The notes under the pieces: model-generated
Told to the model about the DNA's origin: nothing
What the model saw: the letters and a program-made list of their open reading frames with translations, nothing else
Databases searched by the model: none
NCBI GenBank assembly: GCA_900618795.1
Contig: UYJD01000010.1
Location: 772,980-836,979 of the forward strand
Reading direction: 5' to 3'
From: Cyanodermella asteris
Lineage: Eukaryota; Ascomycota; Lecanoromycetes; Ostropales; Stictidaceae
Length of the DNA: 64,000 bases
In this document: positions 1 to 9,980 of the stretch, in pieces
How the letters are laid out: each line of letters starts with the position of its first letter
Position numbering within the stretch: position 1 is the stretch's first letter
Translations under genes and position numbers: made by a program

Positions 1-128
1 AGTCTGTCTCTCCAGATAATCTCGGGAGCACGAACAAAACTACCAAACACAACCGATCAGCCAACGGGACCTCAAGCGGCTCTTCTCATTTACGCTCTGA
101 GCTACGCAAACCTACCCCCCCCTTCAAT

Positions 129-438
129 ATGTCTTCGAATAACACCACAGCCTCTACAGTACGTTGTTGTCCCGCTTCGTTATAAGAACACTCTTTCCTG
201 ACCAATGACGCAGAAGACACCCGCGGCAAGCTCAGCAAGTACGCCTGCCACGACGGCCACTTCGGGCAGCCAAAGTCAGAATGCAACCGGGAATGGCTCT
301 TCGAATTACGTGAGTCACCCTGTGGCTGTCATGTTCGTTGTCCCCGGCATTGAACATCGCCAGAACATGCAACGATGGATGACCGAGAAGAAAGCTGGCG
401 AACCATGGAACAGCTTGAATCTCAAGAAGGGCCGGTAG
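129..438 (+). CDS. Small Ser/Thr-rich protein, three exons
   Basis: A 66-residue protein of unknown function is assembled from three exons (129-158, 214-309, 364-438). Both introns (159-213, 55 nt; 310-363, 54 nt) start GTACGT or GTGAGT, end in CAG and are phase 0; the first has a CTGAC branch-like site shortly before its end. The ATG at 129 opens MSSNNTTAST. The middle exon is almost entirely Ser, Thr, Ala, Gly and Asn. The last exon is charged and may be the conserved part (NMQRWMTEKKAGEPW, ending NLKKGR). There is no signal peptide or membrane segment. I do not recognise the family. The two clean introns are the main reason to call it real. Confidence 0.6.
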
Positions 439-1040
439 TGCCTCTGGACCGAGCTTGTGGGCTGAGTCGGAGTGCTATGCGCGCACTGCAGTTATGACAC
501 CTCAACCCACGTCAGTTCTCTACAAGCTCAATTCTGTATACATGGCGGAGAGTTGTCTTTTTTCTCACTATCCGTCACGACTCTCTCTGACGCGAAGCTA
601 CTGCTGTGGAAACGCGATATCCTTTACGTTCGTTGTGCCACAAATTAAAAACTTTTTCGAGCTCGTTATCGTATGAAAGCACTCGTACCCATGTCATCTA
701 AAGCATCTCATGTCGCTTTCACGCGGTCCTGTCACCGATGGCGGCGCTCCCGCTTCGGGAGTGTGCAGCCTTTGTGATGCCAACATGCGCTCCGCTTCTC
801 AACCACCAAGATTCGTTCATAACATTGATAGTCAAGCCTCTGTTCAGGTTCCCCACACTTACGCATATTTCACAAGTTCGCCCACGGTTCCCATAAATGT
901 CCTACCCCAGACTCCAAACCAACTAGGCCCTGACGTTGCTAGCTCTTCGTGCCTTACAGTAGCGTGAAAGCATAGAAGTCTAGGCCAACCTCCAGCTTCC
1001 CTCGAACAAATGGCGGCGTCATGCACGCATTCGAGCTCAT
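439..1040. other. Intergenic, no supported gene
   Basis: Presumed 3' flank of the small gene, followed by short open frames with no recognisable domain. An 85-codon frame at 710-967 has one CSLC motif and could be an upstream exon of the Cys/His-rich frame that follows. I could not find a convincing splice pair joining them. Confidence 0.4.
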
Positions 1041-1319
1041 ATGCCACCAACATTCGTCATCAATTTTACGACGTTTCCGCCGAATGGAACTCATCACCAC
1101 AGACTTCAGGAGCTCAAGCTCAAACCGTTGTCACACCCAACTTGCGGCGACTTTTCAAGTCTGCATGGCGCTAACGGGATAGTGGAATGTCTCGATTGCT
1201 TACCACCATCCCACCTTCGGACGTACTGTGAGCTCTGCGGCTTTAATTTCCATGATGTATGTACCCCATGCAGTTGCATCGATTATGCACGCGTGCATCG
1301 CGAGTTCTCGAGCGGGTAA
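1041..1319 (+). CDS. Possible C1-like (DC1-like) zinc-finger ORF
   Basis: A 92-codon ATG frame with Cys and His spacing like the second half of a C1/DC1 treble clef: C50-x2-C53, then C63-x2-C66-x4-H71-x2-C74, followed by C77 and C79. The core reads YCELCGFNFHDVC, close to the DC1 pattern of Cys-pair, aromatic, His, Cys. An HHH-x-L-x-x-L-x-L stretch at 18-27 could supply the first ligand. C1-like domains bind zinc and sometimes lipid or protein partners, but no role can be assigned here. No introns were defined. It may be one exon of a longer gene or a chance frame, so confidence is modest. Confidence 0.3.
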   Translation: MPPTFVINFTTFPPNGTHHHRLQELKLKPLSHPTCGDFSSLHGANGIVECLDCLPPSHLRTYCELCGFNFHDVCTPCSCIDYARVHREFSSG

Positions 1320-3188
1320 AGCGTTCCTTCAATAGCCGTTCGTATGGCCATCATCGAATGCGGCGAGACGCCACAATCCACATCGTGTCCCTGTGACAGT
1401 ACGACGGAATATACTTTATCTGTCCTCGACGTCCGGCCGTCCCTTCTTTTGGGTTCCTGAACACATCATCCATGAACCCTGTAAGGCTCCCCCGCGATCA
1501 TCGTCCCCCCACCCTCACTTGACAGTTTTTTCCGATGACATTTCCTAGGTACCAACGAAGTGGTCTCCATTTGCCTGCAAACGTCATTATACGTTAGCCG
1601 AATGACGTTCTCCGAACACAACATGTCACAAACAACTTCGGCCTTGGTTCGCGCTGTCGTTTAGATATTATCAGAAACACGGAGGTGCACGCTGGCCATG
1701 CATATTGCAGTAATAAAGACCGCGCGGAGCCGAGTATCGCCGTGAGAAGGTACCCTTGCCTAGACTTACTCCATTCGGAGCGCACCATTCGCACCTCTGA
1801 CATCTGATTTGCTATAAGTTGCTAGGGACTGCTCAGATATACTTTTGCCTATTTTGCTGGCGCCCAACAAGCTTGTTCTCACGACGTACTTGTGTGCCGG
1901 AGGCGTTTTTCGGCTCTTGAAACGACCTTCCTGTTGGGATATTGCCGACAGAAATGCAGGTGCATCTGAAGAAGGATCATGTGGGGCGCGTAGGGCAGGT
2001 CAGGTGAGTTACACGAAGCAGCGACATTCGGAATAGCTGCATGCCATCGTCTCACGAGAGTTAGAATGCGCAGTGGGTTTGAGACGTGGTTTTCGCCTTG
2101 TGCACGTTTACTCACGTGAACGACCAAGACGTCAGCTTGAGGCCCTGATTTGTTTTCCCGATAGTGGTCATTCTTCCATCGGGAATTCCAGGTACATGTT
2201 GGACCAGGACACAATAAGATGCATCCAATTTCCTCGATGTTACACCAGAAGTAGTGGGGTCGCGGGGTGGACCGAAGGTGAAGATGATGAAATGGGGTGC
2301 ACGCGCTGGTTCAGCGTCAACAGCAGTGTTGATGTAGGGTCTACAAACCCTCAAAAAGCAAACACAAGCCAATTCTGGGCTCAACCAACATGACAGTGGA
2401 GAAACAGTCCTCTTTTTCATATGACACCTTTCGCCCTCTGTTCCGTCCACGAGAGTCTTGTCATTCCTCACCATGCGTCGCGACCAAAGTGAAGACGTCG
2501 TGGTGCGAAAGGGGCTATCCAGCTACATGCTTGACCGACCACTCAGTTCGAAACCGAATGAACGTCGTTGTCAGGCTCTCACAATTAAGCCTTCATCATC
2601 TGCTCACAGCCTTTTGCAACATGGGACGATATTCAGTGTCTCGAAAGACAAATTCTGGTCTGTGGTTGTCGGAGTCTTCCACCGCAGAGCTAGACAACTT
2701 TAGACCTCGGCCCATTTGCAACGTTGACTCAAGACAGATCGTAAGCAAATAGGGCACACCAGTACAGACTTCCAGAAGCTCAAGATAGTGAAACAGAGAT
2801 CGACTGCGCGGGTCTTCTTTCCATTGGCTTTGATGATATAAGAGATTTCTACATAGCATGGGCCCAGGGAATCATAAACAATGATTCGCTTTGAGGAAAC
2901 CATCTCGAGAGCCTCAAACGGAGTCGTTCACCGAACGTAGTGGTCAATGCTTGCTAGATACAGAAGTACATGGTGGGATTCTGCGGGGAGTTGCGGAGAA
3001 GTACACTTTGCGCGAGTCAAGCTACACAGCTCCAAGCCGAGAGCCGACGACTCACGATCGCGTAACAGCGTCCCACAACTCTAGCTTCTACAGCTACATC
3101 TACACCGAGTCTCTCTTTTGTTTTTCCGTGTAACGTCTCTCCGTGTCAATTGTGCTCCTGCTATTCAAGTCTCCTCTCTACCTTCGTC
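1320..3188. other. Intergenic region upstream of the transhydrogenase gene
   Basis: About 1.9 kb with only short overlapping frames on both strands, none with a recognisable domain. The last 150 bases (from about 3040) are pyrimidine-rich and are probably the promoter and 5' UTR of the next gene. Confidence 0.4.
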
Positions 3189-4777
3189 ATGGCTGCCATT
3201 CGCGTCGCGCCCACCAGGGCCGCCCGCGCGTTCAATCTACTCCGCACCGTGGGCCACTCGCCGAATTGCCCATGCCACAGCAATCCAGGCCACCATCACA
3301 ATCATCCTGCGATCATGAAGCAGGCTACGAGACACTTGGCAACGCCAATCGACATGAGCAGGCAGAAGGACTACGCATTTGAGATGGCTGCGTCGGCCAT
3401 CCGTTTCGGACCTGGTGTCACGAAAGAGGTGGGCATGGACTTTGCGAACATGAAGGCCAAGAGGGTGGCGTTGGTCACGGACGGGAACGTCAAAAAGCTG
3501 GACGCCTTCAAGCAGGCTGTCGAGGGCCTCACAAGAGAAGGAATCTCGTTCGAGGTGTTTGACAAGGTTCGCGTGGAGCCGAAGGATTACTCGTAAGCTA
3601 GGCGCCTGGGGAAGAGATTGGAGGCGATTGAGTTCGAGAGATACTAAGACTGTTCGTGTAGGATCAAGGAGGCTATCGCTTGGAGTCGACCGTATGCGCC
3701 GGACGCATTTCTCGCTGTCGGAGGAGGCAGCGTCATCGATACCGCGAAGCTCATGAACCTATATACCTGCTACCCGGACGCCGATTTCCTTGACTTTGTC
3801 CAGGTTCCCCTAGGAAAGGGTCTCCCAATCACCAAGCAGCTACTGCCGCTCGTTGCCGTTCCCACGACCGCAGGTACGGGAAGTGAGACAACAGGCACGG
3901 CCATTTTCGACCTGGTTGACAAGAAGGCGAAGAATGGTATTGCCCACCGTGCACTCAAGCCCACGCTCGGGATAGTCGACCCGTTGAACACATACACTAT
4001 GCCCTCTGCGGTCAAAGCCGCATCTGGACTTGATGTCCTCTGCCACAGTCTCGAGTCCTGGACCGCTATCCCCTACAATGAGCGGATTCCCCGACCTTCC
4101 AACCCCGTTCTCCGACCCGCATATCAAGGAGGTACGTAGCTCTCGAAGCCATGAAACATGCAGTTACTGATGCTCGTCTAGCAAACCCCATCTCCGACAT
4201 CTTCTCCCTCCAAGCCTTGAAAGACACTGCCAAGTACCTTCCCCGCGCCGTCAAGGACCCGGAAGACTTCGAAGCTCAATCCAAGATGCTCCTCGCCGCA
4301 ACCCTCGCCGGCGTCGGTTTCGGTAACGCAGGCGTCCATCTCTGCCACGGCATGAGCTACCCCATTTCCAGCCAAAACGTCTCCTACAAACACCCCGGCT
4401 ACGTCACCGAAGACAAGATCATCCCGCACGGAGTCAGCGTTGCCGTCACCGCTCCCGCCGTCTTCAAGTTCACCGCCGCCAGCAACCCCGAACGCCATCT
4501 GGCTGCCGCGGAGGCCTTTGGTGCCGATATCACCAACGCTAAGAAGGAGAGCGCTGGTGAGATACTGAGTGAGGCCCTTGCTGGGTTCTTGGCGAGCTTG
4601 GGAGACCAACCGAGAGGATTGAAGCAGCTTGGGTTTACAGAGCAGCATTTGGATACGTTGGTTGAGGGGACGTTACCGCAGAGCCGGGTATTGGCCTTGG
4701 CGCCGAACTTGCCGAAGGAGATGGAGGCGGAGAGGGAACAGCTGAGGGAGCTTTTCACGGATGCATTGGAGTACTAG
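3189..4777 (+). CDS. Hydroxyacid-oxoacid transhydrogenase, mitochondrial (ADHFE1-like, iron-type ADH)
   Basis: Three exons (3189-3592, 3662-4131, 4182-4777) give 489 residues, with introns of 69 and 50 nt and consistent phases. The family couples oxidation of 4-hydroxybutyrate to reduction of 2-oxoglutarate in mitochondria. The Arg-rich N-terminus (MAAIRVAPTRAARAF) fits a matrix-targeting peptide and is followed by a Cys/His-rich stretch (CPCHSNPGHHHNH). Group III ADH motifs are in order: GGGSVIDTAK (nucleotide site), TTAGTGSETT, and metal-ligand regions SGLDVLCHSLES, GVHLCHGMSYP and YKHPGY. Length matches fungal and animal homologues. The gene ends in TAG after DALEY, showing that TAG is a true stop here. 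It looks intact. Confidence 0.93.
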
Positions 4778-5002
4778 GGTGAGTTTTGCTTCTTGAACAT
4801 ACATTCATCATCAATTGCTCCTATTGCTTGCCAATTTCATCCTGTCCTGCTTGTGGTAAAACTGTGGGCTGCTTTTCGTGTCAGGCGTTTGCTATCAGCC
4901 GTGCTACTTCGTCTCGCTGGCCAGGACCGATGAAACCCAATCATGGACGCCGAGCCGCCAGGAATAGCAACAATCTGTGTGCTTGTTCCGCGTCCGTCGT
5001 TA

Positions 5003-6052
5003 TCAAGATTCATCATCCGAGGACTCATCATCGTTATCACTCTGTTCGTCCTCCACGCCACACCATCGACGATACTCAATGCGATCTTGACCTTCCCATG
5101 CCGGAAATTTGTTGAAGTCTTTCGACGGTGGCTTCGGATCGTTGATGGCCCGTTTGATGAAATGGATCTGACACTCCGGATCGCCACAGTTGACATCTTT
5201 GCCACCGGATCGGGGATTGTTCTCCGTAATGAGTCTATGTTCGTGGAAATAGAGCTGGTGTTACTTCCAGCCCCAGAAAGCGTCAAGGAAATGCTGATAG
5301 TCATTGCGGAAATCCGCCTTGAATATAAGTCCAGTCTCAGCCTCAAGATCCGCGATGATTCGCTTTAATTCATCACGTTCATTCATGATCGCGCCGACCC
5401 CGCAGTACTTTCACCACGATCAATGCCACGAAGAACAAAAATTGGAGTGGCGACTTTGCGCCGCACTCTGTGTTGACTGCTGCCCGGTAGCCGGCGATCA
5501 GCAATCGTTCACCAACACCAACGCCCTTGGCCAAGTCGCAGCGATCCCAGAGAAAGGCATACAATTCCCTTTCGAGGCGATGAAATTTGATGCGGCGGGC
5601 GAAGAATAGCAAGTCGATATATTCGGCGATGTTATCCGGGGTGACGTTCGTCGACACGCCGCGCATAGGCCATTTCTTGAACATTTTCAACGTCTGCGCT
5701 CTCAGCTCAGGATAGTTGAACACAACATCTCTGAGATCGTGTGTTGCGTGAAGGCTCCGATGTCCATGCGCGGTGCAATGGCAAGATGAGCCTGCTTCGA
5801 ATGAGGGGAATTTGGATCGCATTATCGAAACTCGTCGTCCAACAGACCCGGTCCGGGGCGCCCTCCGGGCGGCTCACTAGGACCAAAATGGGGGCCCTGT
5901 TGTCCTTCTGGGTGACACATGAAACGCCTGTCGATGCCTTCCGGGTGGCTTTCCCCGGCAGTTGAGAACGTAAGTTCGCGATCGTTGTTGAAGTTCCTGC
6001 ACGCGTCAATTTTCCGCTCAAATTGCAGCTTTGAATGTGGATCTGGAGGCAC
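5003..6052 (-). pseudogene. Decayed minus-strand gene, possibly BTB-related
   Basis: Coding-like stretches occur in different minus frames. One (5379-5822) contains AEYIDLLFFARRIKFHRLE and ELYAFLWDRCD, reminiscent of the helical part after a BTB fold. It then shifts frame near 5380-5400 to MNERDELKRIIADLEAETG and continues FRNDYQHFLDAFWGWK. A TAA (5262-5264) interrupts, after which the same frame resumes with LYFHEHRLI and ends in an acidic tail (EDEQSDNDDESSDDES) at 5003. The TAA fits CAA changed to TAA. The 5' part (5822-6052, Gly/Pro-rich) is in yet another frame, and no clean introns join the parts. Family assignment is weak; the evidence that it once coded is better. Confidence 0.45.
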
Positions 6053-7328
6053 TTACTTCATTCTGAGTTCACGATTGTCATGCCCACGGCGGATGTCACG
6101 GCGGATGTCTAGTGCATGCAGCATTGTGTCTGGACGTGTTCTAGGAAAAGGGCCAAGAGGATTGATGCTTCTTATGAGTAGCAGTGGGAAGACAGATGAC
6201 TTTCAAGGGAATATGGAGACCAAGTGCGTCGTACCGTTTGTATCGTAATCGCTTTGACTGATGGAGCAATCTTTTACAGCCATGCAGGAGTGAGGATATG
6301 AACATCAAAACAAATCGCTCATCATGTGCGCATCTGCCATGTCCACGTTTCTTGGCCGTTGCATGGGGACCCCTCGGCAAGCGCTCAGGTTCGGCAAAGC
6401 GTGGCTGTTGCGTCGATCTCTTTTGTATTGCTTTTAAATTTTGCAAACTTGTCATGTACTCAAGTGGGTACTCATATGATTTCAACTGCCAAAGCCCTCA
6501 TCAATCAGGACGCGGAGGTTCCTAGGCCAGTTGGACCAGTGGTTCAGTCGGTTGAAGATCAGTTGTCATCCTGGTTGATATCATTTTTTTTCCTTCGTGT
6601 TGTCTGGGAGGTCGCGCGTTCGATACCAGCTGCGCCTGTTACTTTTCGCCCTTTTTTGTGATTTGACTCTTGCGATTGCTATGCGAGTGGCGGGCCGCTC
6701 CAGCAGAGGTGAAGTGAACAAGCTGGACCATTTCGGTCTAGTAGCAGCATCAGGCGCTCTGCACACGACAGTTATAGCAGTCTTGGGGTTTGAATGTCCA
6801 CGCTGACCGCAATGCACAATTTGGTCCAAGTCCATCTCCTGGAGCTGATATCACGAGAGTTGTCCTGCGGTACTTTGTTGAGTTCTTTGATGCCCTTTCA
6901 TGGTCCTCTTGGATGCGCCGAAGCTGCTTGAATGAGCCCTTCTTCTTTTCACGGTCGCCTGGGCACACTCAATAGGGTGTTCGAGATGGAAGCTTGCTCA
7001 GGAGCTCGACGGATCAGCGCCATTGGCCAAGTTGCATTTCGGCTACGGTACTCTTTCTGGGTCATACAATTCTGCCCGGTGGCACTCTACGTGAGATGCC
7101 TGCGCTTGGATATCCTTAGGAGAAGATAGTATGTCAATGACTGCAAAATCGATGATGCAAGGATAAATTCGACAAAGACGCTTTCTGCGAACCTCAGCTT
7201 TGGTATAAACCAGATCCGGGTCAGCGGGGCCTCTTTCGCACCTGCCGCCAGCCTTTCCACCTCTAATATCATTGTTGTCGGCCCGCAAAAGCTGACATGA
7301 TTTTTGGCGTGCGGTTGAATCAGCCACA
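6053..7328. other. Intergenic, no supported gene
   Basis: About 1.3 kb without a convincing gene. Around 6535-6640 there are sequences like RNA polymerase III A and B boxes (TGGTTCAGTCGG and GCGTTCGATACC), but the arms do not fold as a tRNA and a T8 run lies between them. Confidence 0.4.
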
Positions 7329-8591
7329 TCAATGCGCGGAAACTCCAGTCCAATTACGCAGCGGGAAATCAAAGTCGTCATAATCCTGCTCCTCCTTCAA
7401 AGCGCCCGAATCCTCAAGCTCCTTTCCGATACTGTTCGTCATCTCCTCCACCATCTCATACACGACCCGGAGTCCCAACGGCATGTCTTTTCTCACTCTA
7501 GCCAAAGGCTTTCGATGGTTATCTTGTCTCAAGAGATCTGCTAATTCAGACGCTCGGCCATCCTATGTCAGATAATCGCGACAAAGTCCCTCGCGATCCG
7601 GTGTCAAAATCTGCTTCCACTCCCACATTCCGCACGCAACGTTGTCGAAGACGACATGTGTAAACATATTTCGAAGCTTGTTGTCTTGGATGTACTTGTT
7701 CTGAAGGACAGCGCCGTGGGCAGCGAGGAGACGGAACCACCCATTGTGTGGTCCGTCGACATCTGCGCAGTCCCAAAGCAACCTGCAAACCATCCCCGCG
7801 TAACTGTAACGATTTCATAAAAAAAAGAGGACGATGTGTAGATGCTGATAGGAACCGATACTCATGAGATGTGAGGATGCAATGATGCTCTCTTTGTCAA
7901 ATCACTGGTGGAAGTGCTCTGCGAGCTCCGATTTTCTTCCTCATTCTCTATCTTTCACAGCTCCTCAGTCTCAATGCCTTTGGCCAAATCTTGACGAGAC
8001 CTTCATCGGTCCTATAGCCCTCTGTCTGGAACAGGGAGGCATTAAGCTCTTCGGACCGTAATTGCTGGCCACTTGTCGCTTGTCGCAAAAGTCGATACGA
8101 CCGACTGTAATGTCCGAAGGGAGTAGCCAAGGAGCGAGTTCCGAGCGACTGCTCAGTCGCCACAACACAACCACGATGCGCGAATACAAGAACTGCTGCA
8201 GCCATAAAATTCAATCGTCCGTTCCTCGGCCTCCCTCCGACTGTCTTCGGGCAGTGGTGATTGGCAAGATCGCGCCCTCGGAGATCGTGGGCGAGTATTG
8301 TGGTCAGCGTGGATCCGGTTTGTTGCGGTCCCTTCGCCGTTATCGGATTCGCTGCGACTTGGTGTTGCCTGGTTGTCCATGATGGGGCCGACTCCGAACA
8401 AGGTTGCAGCTGCTGAGAAGGTCTACGGACCGCAGGTACTGATGTCGACAGTTGGGCTTGCCCTTGAGGCAGTCGATGCAGAGACCGCCGTTCGTCTTCA
8501 TCTGCCTGTGCAGATCGGTCATTCTCTGCTTCAGATCCGTTCTCGCTTTTCTACAAGCGGGACACGGTGCTGGCACAATCGTTGGAACCAA
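7329..8591 (-). pseudogene. Decayed minus-strand gene of unknown function
   Basis: The clearest part is one minus frame at 7329-7793. It reads NKYIQDNKLRNMFTHVVFDN and GMWEWKQILTPDREGLCRDY, reaches a TAG (7563-7565), and continues in the same frame through LADLLRQDNHRKPLARVRKD and VVYEMVEEMTNSIGKELED to a stop at 7329. The unbroken character on both sides suggests CAG or TGG changed to TAG. Upstream coding-like pieces lie in other frames: RTDLKQRMTDLHRQMKTNGG with a Cys-rich CIDCLKGKPNC motif near 8400-8591, and SEELNASLFQTEGYR near 8000. I do not recognise the family. It could be a relative of the decayed gene at 5-6 kb or of the BTB-like genes at 20-27 kb. Confidence 0.4.
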
Positions 8592-8939
8592 TGTTCCCTG
8601 CCTTGATGCTGGACAGCGAGTTGGTGGAAAGGACGCGAGAGGACGGAGGTCAAATCTGGTTGATGAAGGAACAAGCAGCAGAGCTCATATATCTATAATT
8701 GTCGGGGTTGAATTGTGCCATCTCGGACACTCCTCTTCTCGTCTGGCAAAGAGTGGAGATGAAAAGCATTGAAAGAGATAATCTGCATTATGAACCTTTT
8801 AGCTCGACAAAATGATGACGCAGAAGCGGAGGCATGGCAAACTTGTGGTATCAAACCTAAACAATCCAGTCCTCGGGCCCACAGACAAATATTCTCCCCG
8901 CTGATTTCTAACGAGCCTCCGTAACACGAGTATTCTGCC

Positions 8940-9980
8940 TCAAACCCTCGCTTCGTCCTTCATATCATCCGGCAGTTTGCCAATCACGCTCTCAAACAAC
9001 TTCGGCACCAACACGCTCGCATCACCCTGAAAGAACCAACCCCCATCCGCCAACCCACCCCCATCATCAGTCCGATCCGTGTTGAAGATCGCAACCCTCG
9101 CGCCCTCCGTCCTCGCAATGCCCACGTACGCCGCCGCAGGAAAGACTTTCGCACTGGTCCCGATGACAATCATCAGATCAATCGGACGGCCATCTGAGAT
9201 GAACTTGTCGACGCTCGACAACTCCTTTTCGGGCAGAGCTTCTCCGAACTATACCACGCCGGGACGGAGGAGGTTGCGTTTACAAGTCGGACACAGCGGG
9301 AGCTGGGAGGGGGTCACGGCTGGGAGGGGTACGGCTGAGTTTGAGATGTCGGCTTCTTTTGCCGCGAGGGTGGTTTTGGAGTAGCGGACTGCGTCCATTA
9401 GGGAGGAGGTCGCGTTGCCTATGGAGGGCCCGGGTTGCGGGCCTTCGGTTGGAACGGCGAGGGCTGGGACGATGGGATCGGTATAGTTATTATGTTCGAG
9501 GTGTTTGCAGCCGAAGCCGGAGCATTTGATGTCGAAAAGGGAGCCGTGGAGAAGGAGAAGTTGGTCTTCGGGGTGGCCTGCTCGGGGACTTAGGCCGTCG
9601 ACGTTTTGGGAGAGGGTGAGGAATTCGGGTTTCTTCTTTGCTAGTTCGGCGAGGGCGAAGTGAGCGGGATTTGGCTTTGCGTTCAGGGCCATGTGTCTGC
9701 AGGACGGTCAATGCGGATCTCGAAGATTGAGACGAAACATAGGGTTCATATACCTTCTGTAGCTGTAGAATTGCCAGACTAGCCCAGGATCAGCTTCAAA
9801 GGCTTCTGGCGTCGCCAAAGAGACCGCTTCCTGGTCCCGCCATAGTCCGCCCGCTCCTCTGAACGTCGGCAGACCAGACGCCGCAGAAAGCCCTGCACCA
9901 AGCAGAGCTAGGATTCTCTGGCTCTTGACAAGGTGTTGCTGGAAGTCCTTGAGCTCTTCTTGGGGGATTTGGTCGGCCAT
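8940..9980 (-). pseudogene. SIRT5-type sirtuin (NAD-dependent protein deacylase), interrupted by a stop
   Basis: Two exons on the minus strand (9980-9754 and 9696-8940; intron 57 nt) make a 327-codon frame with one internal TAG. Class III sirtuin features are present: LLGAGLSAASGLPTFRG (NAD site), FYSYRR (the YxxR acyl-lysine pocket of SIRT5-like enzymes, completed across the splice), TLSQNVDGLSPRAG, LHGSLFDIKC with GCKH and LCPTCKR (zinc cysteines), and VIGTSAKVFPAA. The invariant VVWFGE motif reads VV-stop-FGE: the Trp codon TGG is TAG at 9249-9251. The remaining 102 codons are open and conserved. A truncated product would lack part of the Rossmann fold, so it is probably inactive unless the stop is read through or is an error. 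Confidence 0.88.

Noticed and set aside
710-967. 85-codon ORF before the C1-like frame
   Set aside because: Only a single CxxC pair and no splice sites joining it convincingly to the next frame.
6530-6650. tRNA-like A and B boxes
   Set aside because: The box sequences are plausible, but acceptor, anticodon and T arms do not pair, and a T8 run between the boxes would stop polymerase III.
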